NCBI GenBank assembly: GCA_937907165.1
Contig: CALCUH010000125.1
Location: 1-11,725, forward strand
DNA length: 11,725 nt
Source of the DNA: an uncultured Bacteroidales bacterium
GTDB lineage: Bacteria > Bacteroidota > Bacteroidia > Bacteroidales > Paludibacteraceae
Direction of reading: 5' to 3'
Made by a program: the position numbers and the translations under genes. This document shows positions 5,573-11,725 of this stretch, in pieces. The notes below the pieces were generated by a model. It was not told the origin of the DNA, did not search any database, and worked only from the letters and a program-made list of their open reading frames with translations. Numbering within the stretch: the stretch's first letter is position 1; the number at the start of each line of letters is the position of its first letter.

Positions 5573-7716
5573 TGAGGGAAGAGTTGAAAATATTATTTTC
5601 CGCTCTTCGGAATAGTTATTCCGCTTTGGTGTTTTCCCGTGATTCATGGGTGGGGCCCGCTTTGTTCCTCGTGACGATGCTTTATCCCACCTCCGGTTTG
5701 TGTGGTCTGTTTTGTTGCTTGCTTGTCAATGCGTTGGCTCTCTACCTTTCGCTCGACCGCTTTAAATTGGTCTTCGGACTTTATGGTTTCAACGCCGTGA
5801 TTGTGGGGGTCGCCATCGGAACGATCTTCCCTTTCGGTCTCTCCTTGGCCGCGATGTTGGTAGCCTTGTCACTCCTGATTCTTTTGCTGATAACCGGTCT
5901 CGACGGTATATTGTCTAAGTATCGGCTTCCCTATTTAGTCTCTCCGTTTTTGTTGTGTTTATGGGTCGTTTTGTTGTTGACTCAGCAGATGAACGGGGAG
6001 TTCTTGCTCGATTGCGTCTACGACTACCGCTATACGTTGGGTGGACACGGAGGTTTGTCGGTCTCTCTCCTCTCGGGAAACCCATTGTGGGAGGCTTTGC
6101 CTGAATGGTTGACCTCCTATTTCCAAGGTTTGAGCTGCATTCTGTTCCGCCAAGACCTCTTCGCTGGTTTCATCTTGGCGCTTATCCTTTTGTGTTATTC
6201 GAGGATAGCTTTTTTCTTCACGTTTGTGACGCATCTCTGCGCCTTCGGTTTGTACCAGTTGTTCGGAGGGGCGTTGTTTCAAATCCCCTACATCTGTTTC
6301 GGCTTTAATTTCATCTTGACATCCCTTGCGTTGGGCTGTTGCTACTTGGTTCCTTCCTTGGGTTCGCTGCTCTTTTCGTTGTTGCTGATACCGGTCCAGT
6401 TCATTGTGGTATACTCTTCGTCAAGATTATTGTCCTATCTCTATTTGCCAACATTTTCGCTCTCTTTCTGCGTGGTGAGTTTGCTTGCGCTTATGATGAT
6501 GAGGTTGCGTACTTCCCATAAGCATGTCCGCTTCTCCACTTTCTTGGAGCGCACGCCGGAGGAGAATTTGTATTATAACCTTACCAACGAGCGACGTTTC
6601 CGTTCGTATAATTACCGCTCTTTCTCTTTGCCATTCTATGGGGAATGGAAGGTTCAACAGGGTGTGGACGGAGCGTTCACCCACAGGGGGGCATGGAAGG
6701 ACGCTTGGGACTTCGTCGTTGAGGCTGACGGTCTCCAATATCAAGGTGACGGCTCCAAGGTGGAGGATTACTATTGCTATGGTAAACCGGTGCTCGCCCC
6801 GGCCGACGCTACCGTCGTCTGTGTGATGAACGAAGTGGACGATAACCCTGTCGGGGAGCGGAATGAGACGCAGAATTGGGGCAATTATGTCGTGCTCGAT
6901 CATGGTGACGGTCTCTATTCCCTCTTGGCTCATCTGAAGCGTGATTCCTTCTTCTGCTCGGTCGGTCAGGCTGTGCGACGGGGGGATGAACTTGCCTTGT
7001 GCGGTAATTCCGGACTCTCTCCATATCCGCATCTACACTTCCAATTCCAAAGTTCCCCTTATGCGGGCACTCCTACGTTGTCTTACCCGTTGGTGAACTA
7101 TTTCGAGGTGAAGGGTGGAGAAGCGTCGCTGAAGCTTTGCGATTTCCCTTGCGAGAACGATGTTTTGACGAACAAAGGAAATCTGTGCGGTTTGGGTTCC
7201 TTCTACGCTTTTTATGTCGGTCAGAAATTGCATGTCCGTTCCGAGGTCTTGGGTGATTCGGAGTGGACGGTCAAAGAAGATTTCGGCTATAAATATATTT
7301 GTGACGAGAAGCATTCCGCGAAGGCTTGGTTCGCCTACCAGAACGGTCTCTTCGAGTTTCAACGTTATGAGGGAGGAAAAAATTGCGCTTTGTACTATTT
7401 CTTCCTTTCCCATCTGAGGATGATTATGGATGATGTCGACGGCTGGCGTTTGGCGGACGAGATGCCCTTGTCTCTCTGCCGCATGGGTTGGTTGGTACAT
7501 TTCCACGATTTCCTCGCACCTTTCCGTTCTTTGGGTGAGACCGAATACGTGGCAGAAAGGGCAGTGGGCGGCTCCGCTGTCGTCTCTTCCGTCTCTACTC
7601 GTCTCTTCGGGAAAAATCATGAATCGCTTTCTTTTGAGACTATCAAATCAGGGCACAATTTATTGAGGGTTAATGTGAACGACAGACAAAAGTTGTCTGT
7701 AGAGATTTATTTGTAA
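5572..7716 (+). CDS. Urea-transporter-like membrane domain fused to an M23 (LytM) peptidase domain
   Basis: A 714-residue fusion. Residues about 10-312 are a multi-pass membrane region with both halves of the urea-transporter (UT) internal repeat: FGLYGFNAVIVGVAIG (67-83) in the first, and YFQGLSCILFRQDLFAG (183-199) with CFGFNFILTSLALG (242-255) in the second. Residues about 360-510 form an M23 zinc endopeptidase domain with a full ligand set, H371 and D380 (HRGAWKDAWDF), H454 (LAHL) and H487-L-H489 (PHLHFQF), so it is probably active on peptidoglycan peptide bridges. Residues 510-714 match nothing I recognise. UT proteins conduct small solutes such as urea; whether this one does is unknown. 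If the peptidase is to reach the cell wall, residues after about 315 must face the periplasm. It is the last gene of the PqqD-like operon. No terminator is evident after its TAA. Confidence 0.87.
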   Translation: MREELKILFSALRNSYSALVFSRDSWVGPALFLVTMLYPTSGLCGLFCCLLVNALALYLSLDRFKLVFGLYGFNAVIVGVAIGTIFPFGLSLAAMLVALSLLILLLITGLDGILSKYRLPYLVSPFLLCLWVVLLLTQQMNGEFLLDCVYDYRYTLGGHGGLSVSLLSGNPLWEALPEWLTSYFQGLSCILFRQDLFAGFILALILLCYSRIAFFFTFVTHLCAFGLYQLFGGALFQIPYICFGFNFILTSLALGCCYLVPSLGSLLFSLLLIPVQFIVVYSSSRLLSYLYLPTFSLSFCVVSLLALMMMRLRTSHKHVRFSTFLERTPEENLYYNLTNERRFRSYNYRSFSLPFYGEWKVQQGVDGAFTHRGAWKDAWDFVVEADGLQYQGDGSKVEDYYCYGKPVLAPADATVVCVMNEVDDNPVGERNETQNWGNYVVLDHGDGLYSLLAHLKRDSFFCSVGQAVRRGDELALCGNSGLSPYPHLHFQFQSSPYAGTPTLSYPLVNYFEVKGGEASLKLCDFPCENDVLTNKGNLCGLGSFYAFYVGQKLHVRSEVLGDSEWTVKEDFGYKYICDEKHSAKAWFAYQNGLFEFQRYEGGKNCALYYFFLSHLRMIMDDVDGWRLADEMPLSLCRMGWLVHFHDFLAPFRSLGETEYVAERAVGGSAVVSSVSTRLFGKNHESLSFETIKSGHNLLRVNVNDRQKLSVEIYL

Positions 7717-7718
7717 AA

Positions 7719-7749
7719 TTTGTCTCGTCCGTTCTTTTTGTTATTTTTG
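7719..7749 (+). promoter_or_regulatory. Full -33/-7 Bacteroidetes promoter
   Basis: TTTG (7719-7722), a 19-bp spacer and TATTTTTG (7742-7749) match the TTTG-N19-21-TAnnTTTG consensus exactly. It is the best promoter in the window. The ATG of the next gene is only 14 bases past the -7 box, so the transcript would have a leader of well under ten bases and no Shine-Dalgarno sequence. Confidence 0.8.
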
Positions 7750-7762
7750 CGTAGTTTATGTT

Positions 7763-9703
7763 ATGAAAAAGGGCGCTTTATATATAGGACTTCTGATGTC
7801 TTTGCTCCTCTTCCCTTTGCGAGTTGTGGCAGAGCAATGCTTCGACGCTTCTGACGGACGTTATCCCCTGTTCATGTCTGAGCGGAGCATCGGTATTTCC
7901 CTTTACGATCGCGGCAAATATTTGGAGGCGATTCCTTATTTCGAGAGAGCTTACGAGATGTGCCCTTTGGATTCCGTACTCAACGAATATCTCTATTTTT
8001 CTTATAAAAACACGTTACGTCCGCTCGACGCCAACCGGATGTTCAGCGGATTGCCTTCTTATACGGTGCAGACCTATGGTTTGAAGCCTAACAAACCGCT
8101 CGCTTCCCTCTATGTGGAGGGCGGGGCGCTCTTTGCGAATTGCAAGACGGCTTGGGATGATTCGTATATTTATTTCGAACGTTATATTGTGGGCAATGGA
8201 GGTTTCGCCTCTGTGGACGTCACCAACGAAATCGGTTCAATTTGCCAGATTTCCCACCATTTCGGATTCACCGCAAGGAATAATCCTGTGGAGATGAAGG
8301 GTAACAACGCTTCTTATTTCAACCTGAAATCCAAGTATGTGGGCATTGAGTACGAGGTCTCTGCGAATTTTAACATCTCTTCCCGTTGGAAGGTGATGCC
8401 TTATTTTAGATATGGACACGAGGCTTATGACGATGTCCGTTTCGCCTTGGATACCTTCTCTTCCGCAGCTTCTAAACGTTCTCCGGCTCCGGTGAGCCCT
8501 TTTGAGCAGAACAATGACGAGGAGTCCGAAAACGAACCCGTTAAGGCTGGACCTGCGGAGGATAAGGACAAAAATGTGGCGGATGGCGGCGACGCTAACA
8601 CCAATCCGTACTGGCAAGGAAATGGCTCCAATAGTGATGCCAATCCTTGGTGGAATGCTAATGGCGGTAATGATAACATTGGTAATAATGATAATAACAC
8701 GAACAATAACCAGTGGAATTGGGGAAACGGTTCGGACAATGTGAATAAGGAAGATAATAATACCAACAACAATCAGTGGAACTGGAACGAAGGTTCGGGT
8801 AATCAAAACACGGGAGATAATAACACGAATAACAATCAGTGGAACTGGAATGATGGTTCGGGTAATGTGACCACGGATGATGGTAACAACAACATATGGA
8901 ATTGGAATAACGATATTTGGTCGCTTCCATCGAGAAATAATAATGAGGGTGGGGACAATAACTCTAATACTTGGAACAGTAATTGGGGTTCTGGTGGCTA
9001 TTATAATTTCTATGGCATGTATTATCCGATGTTCCCCTATATCTATAACCCTTATATGAGTTATCCTTCATGGAGCGATTATAACTATCCGATCTATGAT
9101 CCGGCTTTCTGGTCGAACGTTTCTAGCTCGTCTTATAAATATACCCATTCCTCCCAGAGACATCACCGCAACGATTTGTTGGGCGGTTGTCTTGTGACTT
9201 ATAGTTACGGTAGACATGTGGGGTCGGCGAGCGCCTCTTATTTCTCGGGTGAGAACATCAAGACGGTTCAGGCGCAATTGGGTTATTGCTTCTATCCGTT
9301 CGGAAACGTGAACTTCTATATCTCTCCGAAAGCCTGCTATATTTGGCGCGGTAACGACTATTTCGCATTGGGGGAACTGCCGGGTAACTGGTTGTATGAA
9401 CTGGAGGCGGGTGGAAAGATTTATAGGCGTTTGTGGGGAAGCGTGGCATATCTTTATGGAAATCTATGCGACTACCATGATAGGGTAAGCCATACGTTCT
9501 ACTCTTTGTCTTGCGAGACGAAGTTCAGATGCTCCGCCCAGCTCATCTATCTTGTGAACGCGCATGCGCAGGTCTATCTGACCTATAAGTTCCTACGTAA
9601 GGAGTCTGACCTTTTCCTTGTGGATGAGAACGCTAATCCGGGCATGAAGAGTTTCGGTCAAAATGATAACGTGATTGCGGGAGGTGTGCGATGGGACTTC
9701 TAA
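7763..9703 (+). CDS. Secreted TPR and outer-membrane beta-barrel protein with Asn/Trp-rich repeat insert
   Basis: A 646-residue exported protein with no family name I can give. A signal peptide (residues 1-23, cleavage probably after RVVA) is followed by one or two TPR-like helices (about 38-85, with GKYLEAIPYFERAYEMCPLD). Residues about 112-230 and 471-646 are alternating hydrophobic/aromatic strands typical of an outer-membrane barrel, and the chain ends VRWDF with a terminal Phe, a usual barrel-assembly signal. Between them, residues 231-470 are low complexity: an acidic/charged part, then Asn/Trp/Gly-rich sequence including 21-residue repeats (310-372), then a Tyr/Pro/Trp-rich part. The insert would lie in one loop, probably outside the cell. 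It has its own promoter 46 bp after the M23 gene, and is followed after 8 bp by another TPR gene. Confidence 0.8.
   Translation: MKKGALYIGLLMSLLLFPLRVVAEQCFDASDGRYPLFMSERSIGISLYDRGKYLEAIPYFERAYEMCPLDSVLNEYLYFSYKNTLRPLDANRMFSGLPSYTVQTYGLKPNKPLASLYVEGGALFANCKTAWDDSYIYFERYIVGNGGFASVDVTNEIGSICQISHHFGFTARNNPVEMKGNNASYFNLKSKYVGIEYEVSANFNISSRWKVMPYFRYGHEAYDDVRFALDTFSSAASKRSPAPVSPFEQNNDEESENEPVKAGPAEDKDKNVADGGDANTNPYWQGNGSNSDANPWWNANGGNDNIGNNDNNTNNNQWNWGNGSDNVNKEDNNTNNNQWNWNEGSGNQNTGDNNTNNNQWNWNDGSGNVTTDDGNNNIWNWNNDIWSLPSRNNNEGGDNNSNTWNSNWGSGGYYNFYGMYYPMFPYIYNPYMSYPSWSDYNYPIYDPAFWSNVSSSSYKYTHSSQRHHRNDLLGGCLVTYSYGRHVGSASASYFSGENIKTVQAQLGYCFYPFGNVNFYISPKACYIWRGNDYFALGELPGNWLYELEAGGKIYRRLWGSVAYLYGNLCDYHDRVSHTFYSLSCETKFRCSAQLIYLVNAHAQVYLTYKFLRKESDLFLVDENANPGMKSFGQNDNVIAGGVRWDF
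8690..8914 (+). repeat. 63-bp in-frame tandem repeat coding NNQWNWN units
   Basis: Three direct copies of exactly 63 bp (8690-8752, 8753-8815, 8816-8878) each encode 21 residues starting DNNTNNNQWNW, followed by a partial, degenerate fourth copy (8879-8914, DGNNNIWNWNND). Because 63 is a multiple of three, loss or gain of a copy keeps the frame. Copies differ mainly in the last ten residues (GNGSDNVNKE, NEGSGNQNTG, NDGSGNVTTD). Confidence 0.93.
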
Positions 9704-9707
9704 AAGG
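9704..9707 (+). promoter_or_regulatory. Purine-rich ribosome binding site deciding the TPR gene start
   Basis: AAGG follows the TAA of the preceding gene and ends four bases before ATG 9712. It favours that ATG over the in-frame ATG at 9691, which overlaps the upstream gene and would add seven residues before a normal signal peptide. Confidence 0.5.
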
Positions 9708-9711
9708 TAAT

Positions 9712-10323
9712 ATGAAACTATTCGTGGCGACATTCGCCGTGTCGCTGTGTTCGCTCGTTTCTCTTCCCGCATGGTCTCAGAAGAGTCGCAGCGAGCTTTT
9801 CGCCAAGAGTTACGAATATGAGTCCAACAAACAGTTCGATCAAGCCATCGAAGCGTTGAAGCAGGTGGACGGAGACCTCTATGCGGTCAATTTGCGTCTG
9901 GGCTGGCTCTACTACAACAAGGGGTCTTTCAAGGCTTCGTTGCTTTACTATTCTAAAGCTATCCAGCAGCGTCCCACCTCGTTGGAGGCTCGCTTCGGTT
10001 ATGTGCTTCCCGCCGCCAAGATGAAGGATTGGCTCAAGGTGGGAAAACAGTATGACGCGATTCTGAAGCTCGACCCGAACAACACGAAAGCCAATTATTA
10101 CCGTGGACTGATGTATTTCAATGTGGGCGAATACGCGAAGGCGGAGCCCTATTTCGACAAGGTCGAGCGCCTCTATCCGTTCGATTACGACATAGTCATT
10201 CTCTCCGCTTGGAACGCCTATTACCTGAAGAATAGGGAGAAGGCGAAACAACTCTTCAATCAAGCCTTGCTAATCCAGCCCAATAGCGCCTCCGCTGCAC
10301 AGGGTATCTCTTTGTGCAAATGA
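9712..10323 (+). CDS. Exported tetratricopeptide-repeat protein
   Basis: The 203-residue product begins with a signal peptide (MKLFVATFAVSLCSLVSLPAWSQ, cut probably just before or after Gln23), and the rest is almost entirely TPR helices. Successive units include SYEYESNKQFDQAIEALKQV, LGWLYYNKGSFKASLLYYSKA, YRGLMYFNVGEYAKAEPYFDKV and AWNAYYLKNREKAKQLFNQA, about five in all, the usual scaffold for protein-protein contacts. Likely location is the periplasm. It lies 8 bp after the barrel protein, which also carries TPR-like helices at its own N-terminus, so the two may form a periplasmic complex. I chose ATG 9712 over 9691 because the signal peptide begins there and an AAGG site precedes it. No catalytic domain is seen. 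Confidence 0.85.
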   Translation: MKLFVATFAVSLCSLVSLPAWSQKSRSELFAKSYEYESNKQFDQAIEALKQVDGDLYAVNLRLGWLYYNKGSFKASLLYYSKAIQQRPTSLEARFGYVLPAAKMKDWLKVGKQYDAILKLDPNNTKANYYRGLMYFNVGEYAKAEPYFDKVERLYPFDYDIVILSAWNAYYLKNREKAKQLFNQALLIQPNSASAAQGISLCK

Positions 10324-10384
10324 TTCTCTCTTTCCGCTAAAGGTAAAAACGCCTTGCATTCAATGATTTATTTAAAAAAAATGC

Positions 10385-10413
10385 TTTGTATTGCAATAAT
10401 GTTGCTAAATTTG
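10385..10413 (+). promoter_or_regulatory. Promoter of the BspA-like gene
   Basis: TAAATTTG (10406-10413) fits the TAnnTTTG -7 element. A TTTG at 10385-10388 could be the -33 box, but the spacer is 17 bp, shorter than the usual 19-21. The ATG is 43 bases downstream of the -7 box. The 133-bp gap after the TPR gene (10324-10456) holds this site, an AT-rich stretch and a weak AAGG/CCTT inverted repeat, but no strong terminator and no gene. Confidence 0.5.
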
Positions 10414-10456
10414 CAAGTGGGGTATATTGTTGTATAACATAAAAAAATAAACGATT

Positions 10457-11725
10457 ATGGTGGCAAAAAGAATAGGTTTGCATCTCTTTTGTGTATTGTG
10501 TTTCACATTCATGGCGGTTCCTTCCATGGCTCGATATATAGTAGTTGGAAATTTGACATATACAGTGACGGATGAAGACCAACATACCGTATCCCTAAAT
10601 AAATGGAACAACCCCAAAGGTGATGTGGTCATACCTGCGAAGGTGATGAACGAGGACGTGGAATACAGTGTCACGTCAATTGAAGCATCTGTATTTTATA
10701 ATTGTTTTTCCCTGGAATCTGTTGAGATACCCAATTCTGTCACGTCGATTGGAAAATCTGCGTTTTATGGATGTACTCGTTTGTTCCTAATTGTTCCCTC
10801 TTCCGTCACTGCCATTGGAAATTATGCTTTTGAAAGCGTCCCTGTAGTTTATTATTCGGGAAGTGCCACAGGTTCTCCGTGGGGGGCGATATGTTTGAAG
10901 ACATATAAGCCCTATATCGATGGCGATTTCATATACGATGACGAGGCGAAAACAATTTTAGCTGGATATACGGGCAGTGATTCGGTGGTCGTCATTCCTG
11001 ATCATGTTAAAACAATTGAACAGAATGCGTTCCATAGAAACATAATGCTTACATCTGTTAAAATACCTAATTCTGTCACGTCAATTGGGAAATCTGCGTT
11101 TAGGGGTTGTATTCATTTGTTTCCACTTGAAGTGCCCTCTTCCGTTACTAACATTGGAGAAAAAGCCTTTTCTGACGTTCCGTTTGTATGTTATACGGGA
11201 AGTGCATCAGGTTTTCCATGGGGTGCGAATGACGCGATACTTAATCCCTATATCGATGGCGATTTCATGTACGAAGATGAAACGAAATCGATTTTAGTGA
11301 GATATTCAGGCAGTGATTCGATAGTCATCATTTCTGATCATGTTAAAACCATACGAAAGAAGGCGTTCTACGAAAACACGAATATCACTTCTGTGGTTAT
11401 CCCCGAATCTGTCACTGAAATTGGAACATCCGCTTTTTATAATTGTAGTTCTCTGACATCTGTCGAGATACCCAATTCCGTCAAGTCAATTGGAGACTCT
11501 GCGTTTTATAATTGTAGTAATTTGTCTCCTCTTGATGTCTCTTCCTCCGTCACCACCATCGGAAATTATGCCTTTTATAACGTTCCGTTAGTATATTATA
11601 CGGGAAGTGCTCTGGGTTATCGGTGGGGTGCGAAGGAAGTGACATTTAAGCCTTATGTCGATGGCGATTTCATATATGCCGATAAAGCGAAAACGATTTT
11701 AGGAAGATATACGGGCAGTGATTCG
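10457..11725 (+). CDS. BspA-like leucine-rich-repeat (LRR_5) surface protein, 3' end outside the window
   Basis: The reading frame is open for 423 codons from ATG 10457 to the last base of the window, so the protein is larger. An N-terminal signal peptide (residues 1-25, ending VPSMA) is followed by a lead-in domain (YTVTDEDQHTVSLNKW, then VVIPAKV). After that come LRR_5 units of the Treponema pallidum/BspA type, with cores such as LESVEIPNSVTSIGKSAFYGC. These alternate with a spacer module carrying YTGSA-x-G-x-PWGA, YIDGDFIY and YTGSDS. BspA-family proteins are surface-exposed or secreted and in characterised cases bind host or bacterial ligands; the ligand here is unknown. Base composition looks more AT-rich than in the preceding genes. 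A C-terminal sorting signal, if any, lies beyond the edge. Confidence 0.9.
   Translation, partial: MVAKRIGLHLFCVLCFTFMAVPSMARYIVVGNLTYTVTDEDQHTVSLNKWNNPKGDVVIPAKVMNEDVEYSVTSIEASVFYNCFSLESVEIPNSVTSIGKSAFYGCTRLFLIVPSSVTAIGNYAFESVPVVYYSGSATGSPWGAICLKTYKPYIDGDFIYDDEAKTILAGYTGSDSVVVIPDHVKTIEQNAFHRNIMLTSVKIPNSVTSIGKSAFRGCIHLFPLEVPSSVTNIGEKAFSDVPFVCYTGSASGFPWGANDAILNPYIDGDFMYEDETKSILVRYSGSDSIVIISDHVKTIRKKAFYENTNITSVVIPESVTEIGTSAFYNCSSLTSVEIPNSVKSIGDSAFYNCSNLSPLDVSSSVTTIGNYAFYNVPLVYYTGSALGYRWGAKEVTFKPYVDGDFIYADKAKTILGRYTGSDS
10727..11725 (+). repeat. Long modular repeat inside the BspA-like gene (336 and 405 bp periods)
   Basis: The IPNSV codons recur at 10727, 11063 and 11468; the Y-(I/V)-DGDF codons at 10913, 11249 and 11654; and the GSDS segment at about 10970, 11306 and 11711. 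The offsets are therefore 336 and then 405 bp in all three markers. The difference of 69 bp is exactly one 23-residue LRR unit, inserted in the second interval (ESVTEIGTSAFYNCSSLTSV). Confidence 0.9.

Noticed and set aside
8690..8914. Tandem 63-bp units considered as a CRISPR-like array
   Set aside because: The units are contiguous with no unique spacers, stay in frame within a long coding region and translate to clear protein repeats.
9691..9711. Upstream in-frame ATG for the TPR gene
   Set aside because: It overlaps the end of the barrel gene and places seven residues before a normal signal peptide; ATG 9712 has a purine-rich site and a standard N-terminus.
10327..10360. AAGG/CCTT inverted repeat after the TPR gene, considered as a terminator
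   Set aside because: The stem is only four base pairs with an eight-base loop and no T-run follows it, so I cannot support a terminator call.

Overview
The window looks like a chromosomal stretch from a Bacteroidetes bacterium, most likely order Bacteroidales. Evidence read directly: several intergenic sites match the phylum's TAnnTTTG -7 promoter element; a KdsB enzyme shows a Gram-negative LPS-making cell; and the right edge carries a BspA-type leucine-rich-repeat surface protein of the kind common in gut and oral Bacteroidales. All supported genes are on the + strand. I found no rRNA, tRNA, CRISPR array, transposase or phage gene.

Layout. (1) 1-249: AT-rich intergenic DNA with a heptamer tandem array (1-55) and a degenerate heptamer array in the opposite orientation (about 166-243), then a promoter. 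(2) 277-2807: a tight three-gene operon of kdsB, an M16-family peptidase homologue lacking the zinc motif, and a short AlaX-type aminoacyl-tRNA editing protein. (3) 2808-2958: an intergenic gap with a 9-G tract and a promoter. (4) 2959-7716: a strongly coupled four-gene operon (1-bp overlap, 2-bp gap, 1-bp overlap) encoding a PqqD-like small protein, an ATP-grasp ligase, a fold-III PLP decarboxylase, and a urea-transporter-like membrane domain fused to an M23 peptidase domain. (5) 7763-10323: a well-formed -33/-7 promoter, then a secreted TPR/outer-membrane beta-barrel protein with Asn/Trp-rich 21-residue repeats, then a secreted TPR protein. (6) 10457 to the right edge: the first 423 codons of a BspA-like LRR protein that continues beyond the window.

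How the genes may work together. Block 4 is the most interesting part. A PqqD-fold peptide-binding protein, an ATP-dependent carboxylate-amine ligase and an amino-acid decarboxylase are translated together with a channel-peptidase fusion. The decarboxylase also starts with a Y-x-x-P-x-I segment resembling the leader motif bound by PqqD-type recognition elements in lasso-peptide systems. I infer a cytoplasmic amino-acid or peptide modification route tied to cell-wall or envelope work. The product is unknown and no separate precursor peptide was found. The following TPR/barrel genes may be envelope partners, but they have their own promoter.
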